In this document: in pieces, positions 1-6,605 of the stretch
Position numbering within the stretch: the stretch's first letter is position 1
Layout: each line of letters opens with the position of its first letter
Source of the DNA: an uncultured Clostridia bacterium
Lineage (GTDB): Bacteria; Bacillota; Clostridia; TANB77; CAG-508
NCBI GenBank assembly: GCA_944388615.1
Contig: CALXJL010000012.1
Location: forward strand, 1-21,684
Length of the DNA stretch: 21,684 bases
Direction of reading: 5' to 3'
Notes under the pieces: model-generated
Database searches by the model: none
Seen by the model: the letters and a program-made list of their open reading frames with translations, nothing else
What the model was told of the DNA's origin: nothing
Program-made: the position numbers and the translations under genes

Positions 1-773
1 CTTTTAGTATTAACTTGTCCATAAAGCTCTGGGTCCAAATCTCCTCCACCAACAAGTATTAAACCATCAAATGATGATAAATTAGATATAGAATCACTTA
101 CTGTTGCATTTAATCCTACTAATTCACAACCTCTTAGATACCTATCACAATTTTTATTTGCGAATATTAAAATATTTTTATTATTTGAATTAAACTTGTG
201 GAACTTATTATAAAAATCATACCAACTATAACATCTTATAGTATTTTTATTTTGTATGGATGTATTATAAGTATTATTCATGATAAATACTGGTATTAAA
301 TTACTAATTCTTTCAATATTATTCAAATTATCTTCTAACATTATTTGAATATCATATTTTTTTATAGTATCTAATTTATCTTGTGAAAATATAATATTTG
401 TATATCTTATACCTTGTTCTTTTAATGTACTAATTGTAATACTTTGTACATTATCTCTACTTTTAGAATCCCACCATAAATCACCATCATATCTTGATGT
501 AATTATAAAAATTTCATTTCCTTCATCATATAATTTATTTATGACTTCACTACAAAATGGTCTAATATTTTCTTTTACTAAATTTTGACGATATTTTTCC
601 CAGAAATCATGTGCGATTTCTTCATTCCATTTGAATATTTCTTCAGTATTTTCATCTTTAAAATTTTGTATATTATAGGGTAATTTTTTTTCGCAGATAT
701 ATTTAGTGGCATAATCTATAACAAAATCATGCTGGTTATTTATACAACCATCAATATCTATACCAATCTTCAT
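1..773 (-). CDS. HAD-family 5'-nucleotidase-like domain fused to class I glutamine amidotransferase (peptidase C26), 3' end outside window
   Basis: The reverse strand is open from an ATG at 773 to the window edge, giving about 257 codons with no stop. AGGAGGT at 784-790 lies 10 bases upstream and supports this start. Residues 3-10 read GIDIDGCI, matching HAD motif I (DxD). FIITSR is motif II, and a later Lys followed by IMLEDN matches motifs III and IV, in the style of small cytosolic 5'(3')-nucleotidases. After about residue 200 a second fold begins (NILIFANKN), and LILVGGGDLDPELYGQ is the hallmark of the gamma-glutamyl-GABA hydrolase (PuuD, C26) group of amidotransferases. The catalytic Cys and His would lie beyond the window. 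The HAD half is probably a phosphatase and the second half a gamma-glutamyl hydrolase or amidotransferase; the real substrate is not deducible. Domain calls are by motif recognition. Confidence 0.85.
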   Translation of the reverse strand, partial: MKIGIDIDGCINNQHDFVIDYATKYICEKKLPYNIQNFKDENTEEIFKWNEEIAHDFWEKYRQNLVKENIRPFCSEVINKLYDEGNEIFIITSRYDGDLWWDSKSRDNVQSITISTLKEQGIRYTNIIFSQDKLDTIKKYDIQIMLEDNLNNIERISNLIPVFIMNNTYNTSIQNKNTIRCYSWYDFYNKFHKFNSNNKNILIFANKNCDRYLRGCELVGLNATVSDSISNLSSFDGLILVGGGDLDPELYGQVNTK

Positions 774-806
774 TATTAATTTTACCTCCTACAACTTTCT
801 AATAGA

Positions 807-835
807 ATTATACAATAACTAATAGAAATTTTCCA
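807..835 (-). promoter_or_regulatory. Promoter of the HAD-amidotransferase gene
   Basis: On the minus strand TGGAAA (830-835) and TATAAT (807-812) are separated by 17 bases. Transcription would start about 30 bases before the ATG at 773, leaving room for the AGGAGGT site. The -10 is perfect and the -35 matches four of six consensus bases. Confidence 0.6.
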
Positions 836-900
836 TACTCCCATTGCATTTTAATAAGAATAAAATATGAAAAAAGAAATATAAGATTCCGGAAATAATG

Positions 901-929
901 TTGAAAAAATAGTATAAAAATGATAAAAT
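901..929 (+). promoter_or_regulatory. Extended -10 promoter upstream of the 1088 gene
   Basis: TTGAAA at 901-906 and TAAAAT at 924-929 are 17 bases apart, and TG at 921-922 gives an extended -10 element. The predicted start near 936 gives a leader of about 150 bases before the ATG at 1088. Confidence 0.65.
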
Positions 930-1087
930 TATTATGTTAATTCTTTTATCCTTTTTTACAGGGGGATATATAGGCAATATTATAAAATTATTATTTTAAG
1001 GAGGGAAACAAAAAGCAAGTAAAGTAAAGAAAGAGTTTTAAGTAATTATTCCAAACTGTTTAGTGCGAATTCAAAAGGAGTGAAAGT

Positions 1088-1693
1088 ATGTCAAAGTTAA
1101 GACAATTAAAAAGATCTCAAATTACGGATTGGTGGATAGCAAAAAACAACTTAAAAATGGCATTTGTTAACATTTTATCAGGAGAACCATTAAGTGAAGA
1201 TTTGCTTGTAGTAGGATATTTCAACAAGGAAGAAGAGGTGCTTGCAACAAGTACAAATCGGGTAGTAGAAGTTGATGTAAGCGGTGTAATAACCGCAAAA
1301 GGTACTTTTTATCCGTGGGAAGAAGCGCATGAATTGTATCTGCAGTTTCTAATAGAAGCGAATAAAGAAAATACTCTGATAGCTACTAAATGGGAGTATG
1401 TAAAAAAATCAGATAATATGATAATTGCGGATATTATAAGAAATGGCGAGATCGAGGAAGCTGTCACTTTTGATTTTATTCCGAATAAGGAGTATAATCT
1501 GGTGTTTAAAGGCTACTCAACCAAATTGGATTCAAACATTGTTTTTACAACATTTGCAAAGCGCAATGTTTGTATAATAATTGGTATTCCTAAAGCTGTA
1601 AAAGATGATATATATCGCAGTTCTTTTGTGCTAAATAAAGGAGAAACAATGAAAAAAGTCAGATTGATACAGGAGATGATTATAGGAAAATAA
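1088..1693 (+). CDS. Protein of unknown function, 201 aa, likely acquired
   Basis: I do not recognise this protein. It starts at ATG 1088 with AAGGAG just upstream and stops before a strong terminator. It has no signal peptide and no obvious membrane segment, and looks like a soluble mixed alpha/beta protein. The N-terminus is basic (SKLRQLKRSQ) and followed by a Trp pair. A central stretch around residues 57-85 resembles a beta-strand pair followed by a helix. Its DNA is less AT-rich than its neighbours and uses codons rare elsewhere in the window (ACG, GCG, CCG, GGC, and one CGG near 1258), which suggests horizontal acquisition. It sits alone between its own promoter and terminator, so it looks like a single-gene cargo unit. 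Function unknown. Confidence 0.75.
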   Translation: MSKLRQLKRSQITDWWIAKNNLKMAFVNILSGEPLSEDLLVVGYFNKEEEVLATSTNRVVEVDVSGVITAKGTFYPWEEAHELYLQFLIEANKENTLIATKWEYVKKSDNMIIADIIRNGEIEEAVTFDFIPNKEYNLVFKGYSTKLDSNIVFTTFAKRNVCIIIGIPKAVKDDIYRSSFVLNKGETMKKVRLIQEMIIGK

Positions 1694-1712
1694 ACTTAAC
1701 TTGCAAAAAAGA

Positions 1713-1756
1713 AAAAGAGGTAAAATAACAAAAACGTTATTTTACCTCTTTTAGGT
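1713..1756 (+). terminator. Intrinsic terminator after the 1088 gene
   Basis: A perfect 17-bp inverted repeat (1713-1729 with 1736-1752) has a 6-base loop. The stem ends in A/T pairs and is T-rich on its 3' side, and the complementary A-run would let it work on the other strand too. It isolates the 1088 gene from the efflux operon. Confidence 0.85.
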
Positions 1757-1768
1757 ATTATAGCAAAG

Positions 1769-1822
1769 TTCACAAATTATTCACATAATTTTAAGGATTA
1801 TTTAAGGTTAAGAAATTATAAT
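1769..1822 (+). promoter_or_regulatory. Operon promoter with two pairs of 11-bp-spaced direct repeats
   Basis: TATAAT lies at 1817-1822, but the position 17 bases upstream (AGGATT, 1794-1799) is a poor -35, as expected of an activated promoter. Two direct-repeat pairs lie just upstream: TTCACA at 1769-1774 and 1780-1785, and TTTAAGG at 1790-1796 and 1801-1807. Each pair repeats every 11 bp, so copies fall on one face of the helix. OmpR/PhoB-family regulators bind this kind of array, and TTCACA-N5-TTCACA resembles the Bacillus PhoP box. A response regulator gene sits in the operon downstream, so it is the natural candidate, but this is inference. Confidence 0.6.
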
Positions 1823-1856
1823 ACAATCAATAAATAAAAAGGAGGAAAAAATAAAA

Positions 1857-2114
1857 ATGAAAAAACAAATCTTAACTTTAATAATTGGAATTCTAATAGG
1901 AGCGATCATTGCAACCGCAGTTTTTATGGTATTAAAAAATGATCAAGAAGATAATATGAGAAGAGGAGATATGGGAGAACCACCACAAATGGATGGAAAC
2001 ATGGTAATGGACGAGAATTTTAGAAATGGTGGGAATAGACCTCAAAGAGGAGATATGGATGGAAATACGGTAGAAGATTCACAAGCAGGTACTACAGAAG
2101 AATCTAATACTTAA
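1857..2114 (+). CDS. Small membrane-anchored protein with Met/Asp/Gly-rich tail, 85 aa
   Basis: The start is ATG 1857 with GGAGG at 1841-1845. Residues 5-26 form one hydrophobic segment (ILTLIIGILIGAIIATAVFM) with a positive N-terminus, so it is a signal anchor with the tail outside. The roughly 58-residue tail is low in complexity and rich in Met, Asp, Asn and Gly, with repeated RGDM and MDGN words. It has no Cys lipobox. It is the first gene of the efflux operon, 20 bases before the adaptor gene, whose own C-terminal tail is also Met/Gly-rich. The tail may bind metal or partner with the adaptor; neither is proven. No family is recognised. Confidence 0.8.
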   Translation: MKKQILTLIIGILIGAIIATAVFMVLKNDQEDNMRRGDMGEPPQMDGNMVMDENFRNGGNRPQRGDMDGNTVEDSQAGTTEESNT

Positions 2115-2134
2115 AATAATAATTAGGAAAGGAT

Positions 2135-3130
2135 ATGAAAATGAAGAAGAGCAAAAAGATAGTATTTTTTATAATTTTAATAGTAATTATTTCAGTTGCA
2201 ACTTTTAATATAGGAAAACAAGTAGGGCTAAATACAGATACATCTACTACTAAGACAACAGTTGAAGAACAGACTGTTGGAACTCAAACAATAAAAAAGA
2301 CATTGACCAGTAGTGGAGAAATACAAACTGCAACAACAGAAAAAATTGCGTTGGATACTACAAAGTATTTTGAGACAATGTGTATTGAAGAAGATGATAC
2401 TTTAAAAGCAGGTGAGAATATTCTTAAATATACAGATGGCACATATCTAACAGCACCATATGATTGTGTTATTTCAAGCTATTTAGTACCAGAGACTGGA
2501 ACTAAGGCTTCTTCAGATAATTATGTAGAAATTAAAGATTTAACAAATCTATTACTTTCATTAAGCATTAATGAAAATGAAATAATAGATGTAAATTTAG
2601 ATACAGAAGTGGAAATTACATTAACAGCTGATGAAACAAAAACATATATAGGAAAAATTACAAAAATAGATTCTTCGGGCACATATATGGCAAGTGGAAG
2701 TACATTTGGTGTGGAAGTTCAGTTTGAAAATGATGGATATGCAAAAATAGGAATGTCTGCATCTTGCACAATAATTTTACAGGAATTGAATGATGTAATT
2801 GCAGTGCCAATTAATGCGGTTAAAACTAGTGATGATAAAAAATATGTTGTTGTTGTGGATGATGGTGGTCAGACTAAGGAAGTTGAAATTGAAACAGGAA
2901 TATCAAATGATGAATATGTAGAAGTTACTAACGGATTAACTGGCGGAGAAAAAATTCAGATTACTACAACAGTAACAGAAAATACAATAAGGAGTAGTAG
3001 TTCTAGTGACGAAAGAGAGAGCATGGGAGGTCAAAGAGGTATGATGGGAGGAATGCAAGATGGTGGCGGCAGTATGCCTAATATGGAAATGAATATGGGT
3101 GAAGGTAGACCGTCAGGACCTAATAATTAA
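2135..3130 (+). CDS. HlyD/RND-type membrane fusion (adaptor) protein of a MacB-like ABC exporter
   Basis: Residues 8-26 form an N-terminal membrane anchor. A barrel-sandwich (lipoyl-like) domain follows, with the typical half motif LTSSGEIQ and the second half around TYLTAPYDCVISSYLVPETGT. A beta-barrel (about 150-205) and a membrane-proximal domain (about 210-270, IAVPINAVKTSDDKKYVVVV and later GLTGGEKIQI) complete the adaptor. There is no long coiled-coil hairpin between the lipoyl halves, as expected in a single-membrane cell without TolC. Residues after about 290 form a Met/Gly-rich tail (MGGQRGMMGGMQDGG). The start could be ATG 2135 or 2141; the AAGG at 2129-2132 is better spaced for 2141. 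The ATPase gene follows by 22 bases, so this is the adaptor of that exporter. Its lower half is paralogous to the protein at 5953-6591. Confidence 0.88.
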   Translation: MKMKKSKKIVFFIILIVIISVATFNIGKQVGLNTDTSTTKTTVEEQTVGTQTIKKTLTSSGEIQTATTEKIALDTTKYFETMCIEEDDTLKAGENILKYTDGTYLTAPYDCVISSYLVPETGTKASSDNYVEIKDLTNLLLSLSINENEIIDVNLDTEVEITLTADETKTYIGKITKIDSSGTYMASGSTFGVEVQFENDGYAKIGMSASCTIILQELNDVIAVPINAVKTSDDKKYVVVVDDGGQTKEVEIETGISNDEYVEVTNGLTGGEKIQITTTVTENTIRSSSSSDERESMGGQRGMMGGMQDGGGSMPNMEMNMGEGRPSGPNN

Positions 3131-3152
3131 TTCATGAACATAGGAGGTAAAT

Positions 3153-3821
3153 ATGATAGAGCTAACAAATATAAATAAGAGTTTTCATCTTGGAGGAGAA
3201 ACTATAAAGGCACTAGATAATGTTAATTTTAAAGTAAAAAAAGGCGAATTTGTATCTATTATAGGTCCATCAGGTTCAGGTAAGTCCACATTAATGAATA
3301 TATTAGGATTACTAGATGTACCAGATAGTGGTAAATATATATTAGATAATGTTGAAGTGCAAACCGCTTCTGATAATAACCTAGCAGAGATAAGAAATAA
3401 AAAAATAGGTTTTATCTTTCAAAATTTTAATTTATTAAATAAAATGACAGCAGTAGAAAATATACAAGTTCCATTAGTTTATAAAGGAATATCAAATGAG
3501 GAATCCAAGAAAACCGCTTATAAATTACTAGAAAAGGTAGGATTGAAAGGAAGAGAGGGGCATTTACCAACACAATTATCAGGAGGTCAACAACAAAGAG
3601 TTGCAATAGCAAGAGCTTTAGCATGTGACCCAGAAATAATACTTGCAGATGAACCAACTGGTGCTCTAGATTCAAAAACAAGTATTGATATTATGAACGA
3701 ATTAGAACAACTAAATAATAATGGTCAGACAATAGTTCTTATAACACATGATATAAATGTTGCAAAAAGAGCCAAAAGAATTGTAAAAATATCAGATGGC
3801 AAATTATATGAGGAGGTATAG
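3153..3821 (+). CDS. MacB/LolD-type ABC transporter ATPase
   Basis: A complete 222-residue nucleotide-binding domain. Walker A is GPSGSGKST (38-46), the Q-loop Gln is at 90, the signature LSGGQQQR starts at 142, Walker B is IILADE (162-167) and the H-loop His is at 199. The length and the LNKMTAVENIQVPL segment are typical of the MacB/LolD/FtsE class, which powers mechanotransmission exporters rather than classic channels. AGGAGGT precedes the ATG. The permease start codon lies 3 bases after the stop codon, so the two are translationally coupled. It should bind the cytoplasmic face of that permease and hydrolyse ATP to drive extrusion of a peptide, drug or envelope component; the substrate is unknown. 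Confidence 0.95.
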   Translation: MIELTNINKSFHLGGETIKALDNVNFKVKKGEFVSIIGPSGSGKSTLMNILGLLDVPDSGKYILDNVEVQTASDNNLAEIRNKKIGFIFQNFNLLNKMTAVENIQVPLVYKGISNEESKKTAYKLLEKVGLKGREGHLPTQLSGGQQQRVAIARALACDPEIILADEPTGALDSKTSIDIMNELEQLNNNGQTIVLITHDINVAKRAKRIVKISDGKLYEEV

Positions 3822-3994
3822 ATGTGACAAAATTCACAAATATCCTAAAAGGAGCATTGAAAAATATCAAAAATAATAAATTGAGATCTATATTAACAAT
3901 GTTAGGATTAATTATAGGAATAGCTTCTGTTATAATATTAGTTGGACTTGGAAATGGAACTTCAGATCAAGTTGCATCTCAAGTACAATCTTTA

Positions 3995-3997
3995 CGG
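3995..3997 (+). other. Frameshift site 1: in-frame CGG, +1 shift to GGT
   Basis: The upstream frame reads CAA TCT TTA CGG TAC and hits TAA 18 bases on. Skipping C3995 gives TTA GGT ACA AAT, restoring the conserved MacB text SLGTN. The open overlap between the two frames is wide, but the homology places the shift here. Confidence 0.8.
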
Positions 3998-4052
3998 TAC
4001 AAATATTTTAACACTTAATATACAATCAAGTGATACTAGTATGGATTACTCG

Positions 4053-4055
4053 CGG
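4053..4055 (+). other. Frameshift site 2: in-frame CGG, +1 shift to GGT
   Basis: The second frame reads GAT TAC TCG CGG TAT AGA TGA. Skipping one base (C4053, or an equivalent base of 4051-4053) gives TCG GGT ATA GAT GAA and continues as GIDELLQ. Whichever base is skipped, the next codon is GGT. Confidence 0.75.
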
Positions 4056-4173
4056 TATAGATGAATTGTTACAGATTTATAATATTGAAAATATAGCACC
4101 ATATAAAAATGTAAGTGCTACAGTTAGTAGGGGAACTACAGTATCTCAAAGAGCAAGTATAATAGCTACTACA

Positions 4174-4176
4174 CGG
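4174..4176 (+). other. Frameshift site 3: in-frame CGG, +1 shift to GGA
   Basis: The third frame reads ACT ACA CGG AGA and ends 36 bases later. Skipping C4174 gives ACA GGA GAA TAT ATG AAT, which matches the family pattern of a Glu-Tyr pair before a beta-strand and returns to the frame used at the start codon. Confidence 0.78.
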
Positions 4177-5016
4177 AGAATATATGAATGTAACAAATTT
4201 GACTATAAGTAATGGAAGATTACTTTCAACTATAGATTTGGAAAATAATAGTAAAGTATGCTTACTAGGAAATGATATATCAACAACACTATTTGATTCA
4301 ACTAATCCAGTTGGCGAAAAAATAAAAATAGATGGAGATAATTATACTGTAATTGGTGTTATTACTGCAGTAGGTAGTTCAATGGGAAGTAATGTAGATG
4401 ATATGATAATTATTCCATTTACAACTGCAAAATATTTGGGTAGTGATACAAGTATTAATAATTTGTATCTACAAATGTCTAATGAGGATTTGACAGATGA
4501 TACTATATCATTAGTTGAAAATTATATATCTTCTACATTAGGAATAACAACAGATTATTTTAGTGTATCTTCTCAAGAATCTATGATTAATACTATGGAA
4601 AGCGTAAATAATACATTATCTTTATTATTAGGAGGAATTGCTAGTATTTCCTTAATTGTTGGTGGAATAGGAGTTATGAATGTTATGCTTGTTTCTGTTA
4701 CTGAGAGGACAAAGGAAATAGGTATTAGAAAGGCTTTGGGAGCCAAAAGAAAAGATATACTAGTACAGTTTTTAATAGAAGCTTTAGTTTTATGTATTTG
4801 TGGAGGAATAGTAGGAGTTATAGTTGGAATAGGTGTTGGAACACTTTTAGGAAATATGGGATATACATTTTCACCAAGCACAGTTATAGTATTAATAGCA
4901 TTTTTCTCTAGTGCTTTAATAGGAGTTTTATTTGGAATATTTCCAGCTAACAAAGCATCAAAATTAAATCCAATTGATGCATTACATGCAGAATAAAGAG
5001 AAAAAGGAGGTTTGTT

Positions 5017-5937
5017 ATGAAAAAAAGATATATAAGTGTAATATTAATTATAGGTATAATATTATATATGCTAATACCAATAACAAATGTTTTGGGTGCA
5101 GATGACAATGAAAATAATTTTATTGAAGTTAATAAAACAGAGTTAACAAAAAATGACATATTAGAATTATCAATAGAATTAGATAAAATAAAATTTGAAG
5201 ATTTTACATTTGAATTAGTTTCAGATACGAATATAGAAGATATTATTATAGAAGATGATGTGTTGGAAGAAGTAGAAAAACAAAAAAATGAGATTAATAT
5301 ACAAATAAATAAATTAGAAACTAATTTAAGTGAAATAAAATTAAATTATGTAATACCAGAAGATGTTAATATAGGTGATAAAATAAATTTGGTAGCAAAA
5401 ATAATAAATAATAATGACATAGAAGAAAAAGAAGAGTTAAATATTCAAATAACAATAATAGAGCAAATTGATGAACCGGAAAATAATAGTGAAGATGAGA
5501 AATTACAGAATGAAAATCCAGTTACAACTGAAAAAGAGGAAGAGAAAAGCAATTCCAATGCTAATATTCCTAATCTACAAAATACAGAAAAAACAAATGT
5601 TATAGAAAAAACAGGTACACAACAGAATAATATGTCAAATACTTCGAGAGAAGTGATAACTTATAATGGATCAGATAATAATTATTTAAGTGATTTATAT
5701 ATAAATGGATATACATTAAATAGAGAATTTCAAAAAGACAATACAACATATTTTCTTACAGTAGAAAATGATGTAGATAGTATTGATGTAATTGCAAATA
5801 AAGAAGATGAAAATGCCACAGTAAATATCTATGGTAATGAAAATCTAAAACAGGGTAATAATAAAATCTTGATTTATGTAACAGCTGAAAATGGAAATGT
5901 TCGAACATATAGAATATATGTAACTAAAAACGCATAA
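5017..5937 (+). CDS. Secreted protein with C-terminal cadherin-like beta-sandwich domain
   Basis: AGGAGG precedes ATG 5017. Residues 1-28 are a signal peptide (positive start, hydrophobic core, likely cut after VLGA). Residues about 29-155 are predicted to form acidic beta-strands reminiscent of a cohesin-like or immunoglobulin-like fold, though I cannot name the family. A Gln/Asn/Glu/Lys-rich linker follows (about 156-215). Residues about 222-306 match the cadherin-like beta-sandwich domain common in clostridial surface proteins (LSDLYINGYTLNREF, then YFLTVENDVDSIDVIA, then a C-terminal RTYRIYVTK strand). There is no sortase motif, so it may be free or held by the exporter. It lies between the permease (20 bases) and the second adaptor (15 bases), so it probably works outside with the exporter, as substrate-binding or scaffold part. 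This is inference. Confidence 0.8.
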   Translation: MKKRYISVILIIGIILYMLIPITNVLGADDNENNFIEVNKTELTKNDILELSIELDKIKFEDFTFELVSDTNIEDIIIEDDVLEEVEKQKNEINIQINKLETNLSEIKLNYVIPEDVNIGDKINLVAKIINNNDIEEKEELNIQITIIEQIDEPENNSEDEKLQNENPVTTEKEEEKSNSNANIPNLQNTEKTNVIEKTGTQQNNMSNTSREVITYNGSDNNYLSDLYINGYTLNREFQKDNTTYFLTVENDVDSIDVIANKEDENATVNIYGNENLKQGNNKILIYVTAENGNVRTYRIYVTKNA

Positions 5938-5952
5938 AAAAGGAGAATAAAA

Positions 5953-6591
5953 GTGAAGAATAAGATTGATTTAAAAATAGTTGTTATAATATTATTAATT
6001 ATAATTTTATCAGTAATGTTATATTTCTATTTTAGAGAAGATAATACTGCTTATGATATGCCATTGGAGCAAAGAACAGAGAATATGAATTCTGAAGGAA
6101 ACACTCAAACTACTAATTCAATAATAAAAACTACAGCAGAAATTATATCTGCTTTGACTGAAAATATAGAATTACATGCGACTTATTATTTGGAAGAGTG
6201 TTTTGTGGAAGAAAACCAATCTTTACAAGCAGGAGATAATATATTAGAATATAGTAATGGAACATATTTGGTAGCTCCATATGATTGTGTTATTAATGAA
6301 ATAAATATTCCAGACGTGAATAATATTTGTACATCAGAACACTATGTACAAATATCTTCTAATAATAATTTAGCAGTACAAATACAAGTTGATGAAGGCA
6401 TAATAGATGAAATAAGCATAGGTCAAGAAGCTCAAATAGAAGTTCCAGCATTTGAAGATAAGAAGATTACAGGAAATGTTACAAAAATAAGTAATACTGC
6501 AAGTGGTGGTAAATTTACTGTAACTATAGAATTTCAAGGTGATGAAGAAATAAAAATAGGAATGAGTGCAAATGTTGAAATAACACAATAA
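5953..6591 (+). CDS. Second, shorter HlyD-type adaptor protein
   Basis: It starts at GTG 5953 after an AAGGAG. Residues 8-26 are an N-terminal anchor. The remainder parallels the first adaptor of the operon, for example NGTYLVAPYDCVI against DGTYLTAPYDCVI and an EIKIGMSANVEI end against YAKIGMSASCTI, so it arose by duplication or shared ancestry. At 212 aa it keeps the lipoyl-like and beta-barrel parts but lacks the membrane-proximal domain and the Met-rich tail. It ends cleanly at a stop, so the short form looks native rather than truncated. Two adaptors in one exporter operon could form a mixed ring or serve different conditions. The regulator gene follows by 14 bases. Confidence 0.82.
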   Translation: MKNKIDLKIVVIILLIIILSVMLYFYFREDNTAYDMPLEQRTENMNSEGNTQTTNSIIKTTAEIISALTENIELHATYYLEECFVEENQSLQAGDNILEYSNGTYLVAPYDCVINEINIPDVNNICTSEHYVQISSNNNLAVQIQVDEGIIDEISIGQEAQIEVPAFEDKKITGNVTKISNTASGGKFTVTIEFQGDEEIKIGMSANVEITQ

Positions 6592-6605
6592 TATTGGAGG
6601 CTATT

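Larger units (their letters stand above)
774..1087. other. Divergent intergenic region with back-to-back promoters
   Basis: This 314-base stretch separates the minus-strand fusion gene from the plus-strand gene at 1088. It holds a minus promoter (807-835), a small palindrome TTCCGGAA at 887-894 just before the plus promoter (901-929), and an untranslated leader of about 150 bases. The leader contains a GGAGG at 1001-1005 with no usable start codon after it, and an ATG at 934 opening a 21-codon frame without a ribosome binding site. I see no RNA gene or convincing hairpin here. Confidence 0.5.
3824..4996 (+). pseudogene. MacB-type ABC permease, broken by three +1 frameshifts
   Basis: Translation begins at GTG 3824 (AGGAGG at 3811-3816) and gives MacB-like TM1 (LRSILTMLGLIIGIASVIILVG). 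The frame is then lost three times. Skipping one base at 3995, 4053 and 4174 restores a continuous protein of about 389 aa, the normal size for this family, which passes through SLGTNILTLNIQ, MDYSGIDELLQ and TTGEYMNVTNLTISNGR, all typical of the MacB periplasmic domain. The remaining 270 codons from 4184 are intact and include the three C-terminal membrane helices and the conserved TKEIGIRKALGAKR loop. Each break has an extra C before a GGN glycine codon. Without frameshifting the gene gives only a 64-residue fragment, plus a possible internal start at ATG 4184. It may be a pseudogene, a sequencing error, or a recoded gene. Confidence 0.85.

Noticed and set aside
934..999. A 21-codon ORF (MLILLSFFTGG...) in the leader of the 1088 gene
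   Set aside because: It has no ribosome binding site and starts at or before the predicted transcription start, so chance is the better explanation.
3822..3826. ATG at 3822 as the permease start
   Set aside because: It is followed at once by TGA in its frame; GTG 3824 is correctly spaced from AGGAGG and opens the permease frame.
4030..4212. A separate small gene between the two large permease fragments
   Set aside because: From about 4056 it is the middle part of the permease in another frame; its first residues match nothing and there is no ribosome site.
4573..4953. Long minus-strand ORF opposite the permease
   Set aside because: It is an antisense shadow of the permease, with no start signal and no recognisable protein pattern. 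The same holds for the other minus-strand ORFs opposite thrS, recG, dprA and fruK.
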